Origin: Bacteroidota bacterium
Lineage (GTDB): Bacteria > Bacteroidota > Bacteroidia > Chitinophagales > Chitinophagaceae
DNA: 45,242 nt
Assembly: GCA_013288285.1 (NCBI GenBank)
Contig: JABDCE010000017.1
Coordinates: forward strand, 1 to 45,242
Reading direction: 5' to 3'
Shown here: in pieces, positions 1 to 7,189 of the stretch
Layout: each line of letters begins with the position of its first letter
Numbering within the stretch: position 1 is the first letter of the stretch
The notes under the pieces: model-generated
The model's input: only the letters and a program-made list of their open reading frames with translations
What the model was told of the DNA's origin: nothing
Database searches by the model: none
Position numbers and translations under genes: made by a program

Positions 1-123
1 TTTCTTTTTCAGTAAGCGTGCTTTTGCAGCGGCGCATTGTTTCATTACCAATGCTTTGTTTTCGATGAGCAGCCCGGTGATGATACCGGCAGCACTGTAT
101 GCTATTAACCTGGAGAGTTTCAT
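1..123 (-). CDS. Small membrane-anchored protein, partial (5' end only)
   Basis: A reading frame not listed in the ORF track starts at an ATG (complement of 121-123) and stays open for 41 codons to the left edge of the window. The translation begins MKLSRLIAYSAAGIITGLLI and continues with a Lys/Ala-rich stretch ending in LLKKK. One hydrophobic helix followed by a basic, helical tail is typical of small YtxH-like envelope proteins, but too little is visible to assign a family. It lies on the same strand as the lipoprotein gene upstream of it (192-1136), 68 bp away, so the two could be co-transcribed. The end of the gene is outside the window. Confidence 0.5.
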   Translation of the reverse strand, partial: MKLSRLIAYSAAGIITGLLIENKALVMKQCAAAKARLLKKK

Positions 124-191
124 GTTTCGTAGTGTTATACCAATGAGATACTACATAACCATGCCATGAACGAGGGGAACGATGACTTTCC

Positions 192-1136
192 TTACTTTGC
201 CGGGTTATCTTTAGGCAGGGCGTCGCTCCAGCCTATTCCGAATTTTTTGTAGGTCTTGGTGCTTTTGTAGGCCGGCTCCATCATACTATTGGCCTGACCC
301 TGGCTGTGACTACCATGAGACCCGCCACCTCCGCCCCCCATGCGCATACCCATGCCCATACCACCCATGCCGAAGCCGGGGCGCATACCACCACCTCCGC
401 CACCACCATGGTTACCACTTCCTCCGCCACCTGATGTGCGCTTCATGGCTACTGTCTCAACAGAGATGCTCATTGGCTTACCCTTGTCACGCCTGTCGAT
501 CTCGGCTTTTGTATAAAATGTTTTGAACGGCACAACAGCTTCCCATACAAGTTCATTGTCCATATCGAGTGCCATACTTACTTGAATTCCGCAGGAGTCT
601 TTTGCGAGAATGGGGTATTGCAGATTGCATGACTTAAAGCCCTGCAAAGAAAACTCGTTAGCGGTTTCCAGTTCGGCCCTTACCTTGTCCTCCAATTCCA
701 GGCGCTGCTTGTCCTGTCCGCCGCCATTGCCCTGCTGCCACTGGCCTGAAGAAGGTTTTTTGCTAGATTTGGGCTTGTCTTCATCGCTCGCCTCCTTAGG
801 TATGGGGAAGTTGATGGCGGTCTGTTCATTTTTTTCGCCGGTTTTGTCTATCCACACTGTAAGGCCATTGCGCATGATCTTCAACTGGGTGGCGGGATCG
901 CCGGTCTCGACGGTTATATACAGGTTGTTCTTATCATTGGATACAGCATAACCCAGTTGCGCCTTATCATCATATTCGGGGTATGGCGATGGCCAGTCTT
1001 TGTTGTTGCCGTCTATGGTTATCGGTTCGGCCTGCCATGTGCCGGGCAATCTCTTTTTGGAATGTTTGGAACTCTTACAGGAAACGAAAGAAAAAGCAAG
1101 AAGTAATAAAAACGCCGCTGCGCCGAATTTTTTCAT
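192..1136 (-). CDS. Gly-rich lipoprotein with possible carbohydrate-binding-like (DOMON/CBM9-type) domain
   Basis: The ORF track starts at 1166, but the internal Met at 1136 (MKKFGAAAFLLLL...) is a better start because it puts a normal lipoprotein signal peptide at the N-terminus. The lipobox FVSC is followed by KSSKHSKK. The mature part opens with 'ITIDGNNKDWPSPYPEYDD' and 'NNLYITVETGD', a pattern common in DOMON/CBM9-like beta-sandwich domains of Bacteroidota proteins (family suggestion only). A Lys/Ser/Gln-rich linker sits near the middle. The last third holds a low-complexity Gly/Met region (GGGGSGNHGGGGGGGMRPGF and GMGGMGMGMRMG) before a short non-repetitive C-terminus. The function is unknown. 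It is divergent from the AsmA-like gene. Confidence 0.75.
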   Translation of the reverse strand: MKKFGAAAFLLLLAFSFVSCKSSKHSKKRLPGTWQAEPITIDGNNKDWPSPYPEYDDKAQLGYAVSNDKNNLYITVETGDPATQLKIMRNGLTVWIDKTGEKNEQTAINFPIPKEASDEDKPKSSKKPSSGQWQQGNGGGQDKQRLELEDKVRAELETANEFSLQGFKSCNLQYPILAKDSCGIQVSMALDMDNELVWEAVVPFKTFYTKAEIDRRDKGKPMSISVETVAMKRTSGGGGSGNHGGGGGGGMRPGFGMGGMGMGMRMGGGGGGSHGSHSQGQANSMMEPAYKSTKTYKKFGIGWSDALPKDNPAK

Positions 1137-1259
1137 CTGAAAGTGTGGTCGTTTAAAACTGAGCATTGAAGATACTCCCTAGAGTCGCCTTTGACCAATC
1201 AAAATCCGGAAAGTTTAACCGAACAAAGCTATTCTTTTTTATTATTGGTATTACAATCT

Positions 1260-1267
1260 TACTTTTG
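1260..1267 (+). promoter_or_regulatory. Bacteroidota-type -7 box (TACTTTTG)
   Basis: TACTTTTG matches the TAnnTTTG -7 consensus of the Bacteroidota primary sigma factor. It lies about 25 bp upstream of the ATG chosen for the AsmA-like gene (1292). This supports that internal start over the ORF-track start at 1166, which would lie upstream of the promoter. No well-spaced -33 TTTG is obvious. Confidence 0.5.
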
Positions 1268-1291
1268 CACTTAAATATACAAAGTATCTTT

Positions 1292-3976
1292 ATGAATATA
1301 GGGAAATTAATTAAGCGTTTTTTCATATTTATAGGCATTATCGTATTGCTCTTCATAGGGGCGGCAATCATTATCCCTGTATTTTTCAAAGACAAGATAA
1401 TGGCTGTAGTGAAAACGCAGCTCAACGAGCAGCTCAATGCTACCACAGACTTTAAGGATGTGGATATATCGCTGATACACAATTTTCCACACCTCTCTGT
1501 AAGCATCACGGGCCTGAGCATAGTGGGGAAAGATGCGTTTAAGAATGATACCTTGATCTCTGCAAAAAGCATAGATATAGCGCTGGACCTTATGAAGGCT
1601 ATCAATGGCAGCTATGACATACTAAACATAGCACTTGTGACGCCCCGTATACATGCCATAGTGCATACCGATGGCAGCGCCAACTGGAACATCACCAAGC
1701 CGACACCACCAACTGCACCTGCGGCACCTGCAAAACCTTTTGCGCTGAAGCTGAGGAAGTACTCTATTGAAAACGGGTATATAGAATACAATGACGAACA
1801 GGGTAAGATGCACGCCATTATCAATAACCTGAACCATAGCGGATCAGGCGACTTCAGCAGTGACGCATTTACACTGGCCACAAAGACCGATATAGAGGCA
1901 TTGACATTCATAGATGGCAACATCAGCTACCTGCACGATGTAAAAACGACCATAGACCTGGACCTGCAAATAGATAATAAAACCAACAAGTACACCTTCA
2001 ACACAGACAAGATACAGCTTAACGGCCTGCGCCTATCGACAAAGGGATCTGTGGAGATGCCAGACACCAACAATATGATAGTAGACGTGCAGTTCAGCAC
2101 ACCATCTAATGATTTCAAAGACATACTATCGTTAGTGCCTGGTGTGTACCAGAGCAACTTTAAGGACATTAAAACATCTGGTAAGCTAACGCTGAGCGGT
2201 TTTGTAAAAGGCAAGTATAACAAGAAACAGATGCCTGCTTTCCATGTAGACCTTGGTATACAGGATGGCTCATTCCAATACCCTGACCTGCCGGAGAAAG
2301 TAGCTGACATACAGGTGAAGCTGGACGTGACCAACCCTGACGGTGTGCCCGACCATACGGTAGTGAACCTGGAGAAATGCCATGTGGCACTGGGTACACA
2401 GCCATTTGACCTGCGGATGCTGATGAAAACACCGGTAACTGACCAATGGATAGACGCCAATGCGAAAGGAAAGCTGGACCTGACCGAAATACAGAAATTT
2501 GTGAAGCTGGAAGGCGGTACAAAACTCGCAGGTATCATCACTGCTGATGTATCGGTAAAGGGATCGATGGCGGCTGCGCAGAAAAAGGAATTTGATAAGA
2601 TAGATGCATCGGGAACGATAGGCATGACCAATCTTTCCTACACTTCGAAAGATTATCCAGATGGCTTGAACCTGTATAGCCTGATACTCACGTTTACTCC
2701 TAAGAATGTGACGATGTCGAACCTGAAGGGAGCATATATGAAAACGGTATTCAGCGGCGATGGCAGCATCAATAACCTGCTGGGCTACTACCTGCACAAT
2801 GAATCGCTGAGTGGGTCATTCAATTTTGCGGCGGATAAGATAGACGTAAATAAATGGATGGGGACGCCTACAACAACGACTGCTACTACAGCGGCACCAC
2901 CATCTACAGTACCATTCCTGGTACCATCGAACTTAGACGTGGAGCTGCATATGAGCGTGGGATCAGTAAAGTATGATAACATAACGCTGACCAACGTAAA
3001 GGGCGGCCTTGTGGTACGTAACGAGACAGTAACACTACAGGGCGTATCTGGTAATGCGCTGGGGGGCTTACTGACCATGAGCGGCAGCTACTCTACCAAG
3101 AACGACAAGAAGAACCCGGATATCGCTTTTGAGTATGGAGTACAGGCAGTAGACGTGCAGCAAACGTTTGCAACCTTTAATACCGTGCAGAAAATGATGC
3201 CTGTGGCTAAATATATACAGTCGGGCAAGATGACCTCTAACCTGACGATGACGGGCAAGCTGGGACCTGATATGAGCCCGGTGATGAATTCACTGGCCGG
3301 CAAGGGCGACCTGATGACGCTGGGCTGTGTGCTGAGCAACTTCCCTGTTACAGACCAGCTTTCGGATAAGCTGCACCTGACCCAGTTCAAAACCATAAAG
3401 ATACAGGACACCAAGGTGTTTTTCACCTTTGAAAATGGCCGTGTAACTGTGCAGCCTTACAAAATGAACATAGGCGGAGTAGACGCGGAAATTGCTGGCA
3501 GTCATGGATTTGATAATACAATTAACTACGGTATAAACCTGGCCGTGCCGACAGCGATGATGGGCGCCGCAGGCAGCTCCATGATCAGTAACTTAGTGAG
3601 CCAGGCAGCCAGCAAGGGTGTGCCGGTGAAAGTGGGCGATAAAGTGAACCTGGCTGTAAAAGTGACCGGGACAACCACGAACCCGAAAATAGAGACCAAC
3701 CTTAAAAACGTGGTGGGTGATGCTGTGAACAATGTAAAAGAAGAAATAAAGAAAGAAGTGCAGCAAAAAGTGGACAGCGTAAAGACAGTGGTGAAAACGG
3801 CAGTAAAGGATACGGTAAAAGCCATAAAGACACAGGCCGTAAATACTGCCAAGGACGCCATAAAACAACAGATACAAGGTGGTAGTAACCCCGGTGACAA
3901 AAAGCCAGACCCGGTAAAAGACGCCCAGGATAAGGTGAAAGGTGGCCTGAATGACTTGTTTCATAAAAAGAAATAA
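1292..3976 (+). CDS. AsmA-like family protein
   Basis: An envelope protein of the AsmA/TamB-like superfamily, whose members form long beta-rich bridges and are implicated in lipid transport or outer-membrane homeostasis. The start is set at 1292 (MNIGKLIKRFFIFIGIIVLLF), giving 894 aa with an N-terminal signal anchor right after a basic stretch. This start follows a -7 box at 1260-1267. The body shows typical AsmA features: alternating beta-strand segments ('SISLT'-like stretches), a 'VSVKGSM' linker and the C-terminal AsmA region ('SGKMTSNLTMTGKLGPDM', then 'GKGDLMTLGCVLSNFP'). A Pro/Ala linker follows the first domain, and a second TTTTATTAAPPST linker lies in the middle. The C-terminus is a Lys/Val-rich amphipathic helix, unlike the rest. 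Roughly normal length for the family in Bacteroidota. The specific substrate is unknown. Confidence 0.85.
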   Translation: MNIGKLIKRFFIFIGIIVLLFIGAAIIIPVFFKDKIMAVVKTQLNEQLNATTDFKDVDISLIHNFPHLSVSITGLSIVGKDAFKNDTLISAKSIDIALDLMKAINGSYDILNIALVTPRIHAIVHTDGSANWNITKPTPPTAPAAPAKPFALKLRKYSIENGYIEYNDEQGKMHAIINNLNHSGSGDFSSDAFTLATKTDIEALTFIDGNISYLHDVKTTIDLDLQIDNKTNKYTFNTDKIQLNGLRLSTKGSVEMPDTNNMIVDVQFSTPSNDFKDILSLVPGVYQSNFKDIKTSGKLTLSGFVKGKYNKKQMPAFHVDLGIQDGSFQYPDLPEKVADIQVKLDVTNPDGVPDHTVVNLEKCHVALGTQPFDLRMLMKTPVTDQWIDANAKGKLDLTEIQKFVKLEGGTKLAGIITADVSVKGSMAAAQKKEFDKIDASGTIGMTNLSYTSKDYPDGLNLYSLILTFTPKNVTMSNLKGAYMKTVFSGDGSINNLLGYYLHNESLSGSFNFAADKIDVNKWMGTPTTTTATTAAPPSTVPFLVPSNLDVELHMSVGSVKYDNITLTNVKGGLVVRNETVTLQGVSGNALGGLLTMSGSYSTKNDKKNPDIAFEYGVQAVDVQQTFATFNTVQKMMPVAKYIQSGKMTSNLTMTGKLGPDMSPVMNSLAGKGDLMTLGCVLSNFPVTDQLSDKLHLTQFKTIKIQDTKVFFTFENGRVTVQPYKMNIGGVDAEIAGSHGFDNTINYGINLAVPTAMMGAAGSSMISNLVSQAASKGVPVKVGDKVNLAVKVTGTTTNPKIETNLKNVVGDAVNNVKEEIKKEVQQKVDSVKTVVKTAVKDTVKAIKTQAVNTAKDAIKQQIQGGSNPGDKKPDPVKDAQDKVKGGLNDLFHKKK

Positions 3977-4035
3977 GTTATAAAAAGAATGTGAGCTATC
4001 GCTTACTTAGTAGAACTTATTTTGACATTCTCACT

Positions 4036-4043
4036 TACTTTTG
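4036..4043 (+). promoter_or_regulatory. Bacteroidota-type -7 box upstream of rmlA
   Basis: TACTTTTG followed by CAC lies 34 bp before the rmlA ATG and fits the TAnnTTTG consensus. A TTTTGACA stretch sits about 12 bp upstream, closer than the usual -33 spacing, so only the -7 element is claimed. Confidence 0.5.
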
Positions 4044-4077
4044 CACAGTCAATTTTTCATAAACAACGATTAAGACT

Positions 4078-4944
4078 ATGAAAGGAATTATTCTTGCCGG
4101 CGGTTCTGGCACCCGTTTATACCCGCTTACTATAGCCGTGAGCAAACAACTAATGCCTGTATACGATAAACCCATGATCTATTACCCGCTATCTACATTG
4201 ATGCTGGCAGGGATAAGGGAAATACTTATTATCACTACACCTGAAGACCAACCGGCATTTAAAAAATTGCTGGGAGATGGCAGCCAGATAGGATGCAGCT
4301 TTGAGTATGTGGTGCAGCCTAAGCCGGAAGGGCTGGCGCAGGCGTTCATACTGGGCGCTGACTTTATAGGTAAAGACCCGGCTGCATTAGTGCTTGGGGA
4401 TAATATATTTTACGGGTCGGGCATGGGCACGCTTCTGAAGAAGAAGTCGAACCCGGACGGAGCTGTGGTGTTTGCGTACCAGGTAGGTGACCCGGAGCGA
4501 TATGGCGTTGTGGAGTTTGACAAGAACAACAAAGTACTGAGCATAGAAGAAAAGCCTGAAAAGCCGAAATCGCACTATGCGGTGCCGGGCCTGTATTTTT
4601 ATGACAACGATATTGTTGCCATCTCGAAAGCCATAAAACCATCTCACCGTGGTGAACTGGAGATCACAGACGTAAACAAAGTATACCTGGAAATGGGTAA
4701 ACTGGAAGTAGGCGTACTGGACCGTGGCACTGCCTGGTTAGACACCGGAACATTTGACTCACTGATAGAGGCCGGTGAATTTATAGAGGTTATAGAAAAA
4801 CGGCAGGGCCTGAAAATAGGTTGTATAGAGGAGATAGCCTACCGCAACAAATGGATAGATGACGAGCAGATGAATAAGCTCGCAACTATCTATCATAAAA
4901 GCGGTTATGGTGTTTACCTGAAGAAACTTATAGGTACAGTATAA
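4078..4944 (+). CDS. rmlA: Glucose-1-phosphate thymidylyltransferase
   Basis: Catalyses the first step of dTDP-L-rhamnose (and other dTDP-sugar) synthesis: glucose-1-phosphate plus dTTP gives dTDP-glucose plus pyrophosphate, in the cytoplasm. The 288-aa length is standard for the short RmlA type. The nucleotidyltransferase signature [11 protein letters not shown] is at residues 8-18, followed by K23 in [12 protein letters not shown]. '[13 protein letters not shown]' (about 78-90) and the metal-binding Asp in LGDNIFYG (about 107-113) are intact, as are '[20 protein letters not shown]' and 'AWLDTGT'. The rest of the rml pathway (rmlB, C, D) is not next to it, so here it stands apart from a polysaccharide locus. 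Own promoter box at 4036. Confidence 0.96.
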   Translation: MKGIILAGGSGTRLYPLTIAVSKQLMPVYDKPMIYYPLSTLMLAGIREILIITTPEDQPAFKKLLGDGSQIGCSFEYVVQPKPEGLAQAFILGADFIGKDPAALVLGDNIFYGSGMGTLLKKKSNPDGAVVFAYQVGDPERYGVVEFDKNNKVLSIEEKPEKPKSHYAVPGLYFYDNDIVAISKAIKPSHRGELEITDVNKVYLEMGKLEVGVLDRGTAWLDTGTFDSLIEAGEFIEVIEKRQGLKIGCIEEIAYRNKWIDDEQMNKLATIYHKSGYGVYLKKLIGTV

Positions 4945-5007
4945 CATCCAAAACGATAATCAGGTATCATTTTTTTGCCAGCTTTTAAGTGAGCACTGCA
5001 TCCGCGT

Positions 5008-5610
5008 ATGAATAATTTAATGTTTTGGCTACAGCCGCTTATCTCGTCATTTATAGGCTGGGTAACTACCTGGGTGGCGATAAAAATGCTGTTTCACCCG
5101 AGGAAGCCAGTGCGCATATTGGGCTTAACCATACAAGGCGTTTTCCCAAAGCGGCAACAGCAGGTGGCGGAAAAACTGGGCAGCATGGTGGCGCAGGAAC
5201 TCATACACTTCAGCGAGATAGCTACTCAACTCAAAGACCCGGAAATGCTGAAGGGGCTAAACCCGACCATTGAAAAGCACCTGGATAATTTTCTGCAGGT
5301 GAAGCTAAAGGAGAAGCTGCCGGTGATATCTATGTTTGTAGGGGCGGATACGATGCAGAAAATAAAGGATGGGATGATGGAGGAAATAGAACTGCTGTTG
5401 CCAGAGATCATTCATCAATATACCGACTCGCTGAGTAAGAAGATAGACATTGAAAAAATGGTAACCGAAAAGGTATCAAACTTTTCATCTGATAAGCTGG
5501 AAGAGATACTTAATGCGGTGATGAAGAAAGAATTCTGGTTCCTGGAGATAGTGGCGGCAGTGCTGGGCCTGCTGATAGGACTGGTACAAATGGGGCTGGC
5601 GCTGATATAG
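5008..5610 (+). CDS. DUF445 family membrane protein
   Basis: A 200-aa protein with the DUF445 (YheB/YjiN-like) layout. An N-terminal hydrophobic segment (about 7-28) leads into 'KMLFHPRKPVRILGLTIQGV', then a charged helical middle, and a C-terminal hydrophobic helix (about 178-199, VAAVLGLLIGLVQMGLAL). The motif 'GVFPKRQQQVAEKLG' is the most characteristic part of the family. The function of DUF445 is not established. Short compared with long DUF445 proteins (about 400 aa), but this two-helix short form is common in Bacteroidota. It lies 63 bp after rmlA and 36 bp before the next secreted protein gene, so co-transcription is possible. Confidence 0.85.
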   Translation: MNNLMFWLQPLISSFIGWVTTWVAIKMLFHPRKPVRILGLTIQGVFPKRQQQVAEKLGSMVAQELIHFSEIATQLKDPEMLKGLNPTIEKHLDNFLQVKLKEKLPVISMFVGADTMQKIKDGMMEEIELLLPEIIHQYTDSLSKKIDIEKMVTEKVSNFSSDKLEEILNAVMKKEFWFLEIVAAVLGLLIGLVQMGLALI

Positions 5611-5646
5611 CCAACCGTTAACGTGCTTTACATTCAACAAAGCGTG

Positions 5647-6132
5647 ATGAACAATAAGCCAATACTCGCGGGATTACTGATACTCTGTATACCTACGATG
5701 CTTTGCGCGCAAAAAGTGAAGCTGGTAGCTGCGGTACACATGGCCTGGAGCGGAGGCATTGCGGGCAGAAGCGGTGACAACTATACCTTCACGGTTGAAT
5801 TTACCCAGTATAAAAAAGAACCGTTACCAGATACTTTATGGCTGGGACAAGAAGCAATACTGGTGACTGAACAGACAAACAGCAACCCTTATACAAATAC
5901 CAGGGTGATAAGGAAGAAAGGTTCGGTGAGATTTGAGATAAGCGGGCAGGTAACCCGCGACGAATCTGCGTACAGTGACCCTGAGTCGGCGTTAAATGAA
6001 GGAAAGGTGGCCCACCCTTCCCCGATCGGCTACAAGGGTATTGCCTTACTATCATATACCTGCAACGGGAAGCGGCATTACTTCCCTATAACCCGGATCA
6101 CGAGGGAGTTGCCGCCCGCAGATTACCCGTAA
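5647..6132 (+). CDS. Secreted protein of unknown function
   Basis: The ORF track starts at 5623 from a non-ATG codon. The ATG at 5647 gives 161 aa with a clear signal peptide (MNNKPILAGLLILCIPTMLCAQ), so that start is preferred. The mature protein is rich in beta-strand-like segments ('NYTFTVEFTQYKKEPLPDTLWLG', 'GSVRFEISGQV', 'GIALLSYTCNGKRHYFPITRI'), suggesting a small beta-sandwich. Two Cys are present, one in the signal region and one near the C-terminus. No family recognised. It follows the DUF445 gene closely and may share its transcript. Confidence 0.7.
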   Translation: MNNKPILAGLLILCIPTMLCAQKVKLVAAVHMAWSGGIAGRSGDNYTFTVEFTQYKKEPLPDTLWLGQEAILVTEQTNSNPYTNTRVIRKKGSVRFEISGQVTRDESAYSDPESALNEGKVAHPSPIGYKGIALLSYTCNGKRHYFPITRITRELPPADYP

Positions 6133-6194
6133 ATGAGGCTTTGTTTGTTGGCACAGTATTATTATGTGTAACATCAACTAAACAAACTAACATC

Positions 6195-6347
6195 ATGAGA
6201 TCACTATTGTATATCATCGCGGTAATCCTGGTTATTAGCTGGGCATTGGGAGAATTTGCATGGCATGCCGGCGGCATTATTTATGTATTGCTGGTACTGG
6301 CTATCGCTTCGTTTTTATTGGGAGTTATCCGCAGGGGCAACGTGTAG
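6195..6347 (+). CDS. Lmo0937-type small membrane protein
   Basis: A 50-aa protein starting MRSLLYIIAVILVISWALGEF at the ATG at 6195. The longer ORF-track start at 6141 is not needed and would prepend a non-hydrophobic leader. Two transmembrane helices flank a short 'AWHAGGIIY' turn, and the protein ends GVIRRGNV. This matches the tiny Lmo0937 family of two-helix membrane proteins, which are widespread, often multicopy and of unknown function. Confidence 0.8.
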   Translation: MRSLLYIIAVILVISWALGEFAWHAGGIIYVLLVLAIASFLLGVIRRGNV

Positions 6348-6460
6348 ACGCGAACCAGAAATATGTAAATGAATGTAGGCCAACTAAAAAGAACCGTTCG
6401 CAGGCATGATTTTTAAACGGGGTAAGTCAAATTCATCATCTCATTTAAAAACCAAGTAAA

Positions 6461-6694
6461 ATGAAAAAGTACACATCAATTGCGCTTTTAATGATCGGTA
6501 TGTTCTGCGTGTCTAATTTATCCGCCCAGGACGTGGGGCCGAAAACCGTTAAAAAAGAAACAAAGACGGAGAAAAAAGAAACAAAGAGCGATAAGAAAGA
6601 ATACAATGGCAGCGAACGCAAAGCCATGAAAAAGAACGAAAAGGCAGAAAAGAAACATGATAAGGCGAACCTGAAGGACGCACAATCAAAATAG
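6461..6694 (+). CDS. Small Lys-rich secreted protein
   Basis: A 77-aa product with a signal peptide (MKKYTSIALLMIGMFCVSNLSAQ) and a mature part of about 54 residues that is almost all Lys, Glu, Asp, Asn and Thr, including repeated 'KKETKxxKKE' units. Probably disordered and strongly basic. The downstream gene at 6803 has the same layout and may be a paralogue. An intrinsic terminator follows at 6715-6747. Function unknown; no family recognised. Confidence 0.75.
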   Translation: MKKYTSIALLMIGMFCVSNLSAQDVGPKTVKKETKTEKKETKSDKKEYNGSERKAMKKNEKAEKKHDKANLKDAQSK

Positions 6695-6714
6695 TAAGAT
6701 TTTATTTATGCGAG

Positions 6715-6747
6715 ATAGCCGTTGTATTTATTGCAACGGCTATTTTT
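6715..6747 (+). terminator. Intrinsic terminator after the first small Lys-rich gene
   Basis: The 10-bp perfect stem ATAGCCGTTG / CAACGGCTAT with a 9-nt loop is followed at once by a run of five T. It lies 20 bp past the stop codon of the gene ending at 6694. Confidence 0.85.
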
Positions 6748-6772
6748 ATGCATGCGGATTTGATTCTTTTTC

Positions 6773-6780
6773 TAACTTTG
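6773..6780 (+). promoter_or_regulatory. Bacteroidota-type -7 box (TAACTTTG)
   Basis: A perfect TAnnTTTG match 22 bp before the ATG of the 78-aa gene and just after the preceding terminator, so that gene has its own transcription unit. Confidence 0.5.
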
Positions 6781-6802
6781 TTATTCAATCGAACACAAAA
6801 TA

Positions 6803-7039
6803 ATGAGAAACTACATCCTGATCGCATTGTTATTCATAGGGTCGCTGGCGGGCTACTCGGTATCGGCACAAGAGTATTACAGCCCCCGGACGGCACGGAA
6901 AGGCTGGAAATCGGAAAAAAAAGAGAGCAAAATAAAAAAGAAAATGTTTCGTGACCGGCCCAACCAGGCAAGCAGGAAAAATATGAAGGCGCGCAAAAAG
7001 GAATTTAAACGGGAAAGACAAGAAGAGATGCACAGGTAA
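6803..7039 (+). CDS. Small Lys/Arg-rich secreted protein, possible paralogue of the 6461 gene
   Basis: A 78-aa protein with signal peptide MRNYILIALLFIGSLAGYSVSAQ followed by a highly basic mature region ('GWKSEKKESKIKKKMF', 'NMKARKKEFKRERQEEM'). Same size, same signal peptide type and similar composition as the 6461 product, though the mature sequences align only loosely. Bracketed by a promoter box (6773) and a terminator (7067-7096), it looks like a monocistronic unit. Function unknown. Confidence 0.72.
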   Translation: MRNYILIALLFIGSLAGYSVSAQEYYSPRTARKGWKSEKKESKIKKKMFRDRPNQASRKNMKARKKEFKRERQEEMHR

Positions 7040-7066
7040 CATCAACCTCTTTGTGCCAATTACTGT

Positions 7067-7096
7067 AACCCCTGTAGCAATGCAGGGGTTATTTTA
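7067..7096 (+). terminator. Intrinsic terminator
   Basis: The perfect 8-bp stem AACCCCTG / CAGGGGTT with an 8-nt loop is followed by ATTTTAT. It lies 28 bp after the stop of the 78-aa gene. Confidence 0.75.
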
Positions 7097-7153
7097 TGGG
7101 GTATACCGGCAGGCAGGGCCTTTCCGGAGCTATAAATTATCAGATTGTAGAAT

Positions 7154-7161
7154 TACATTTG
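7154..7161 (+). promoter_or_regulatory. Bacteroidota-type -7 box (TACATTTG)
   Basis: A perfect TAnnTTTG element 28 bp before the ATG of the S46 peptidase gene and downstream of the preceding terminator. Confidence 0.5.
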
Positions 7162-7189
7162 TTCCTGTCTATTTAAAAACAGGGATCAA

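Noticed and set aside
1927-2631. 234-aa minus-strand ORF inside the AsmA-like gene
   Set aside because: Ser/Thr/Cys-rich shadow frame without initiation context; the AsmA frame explains the region.
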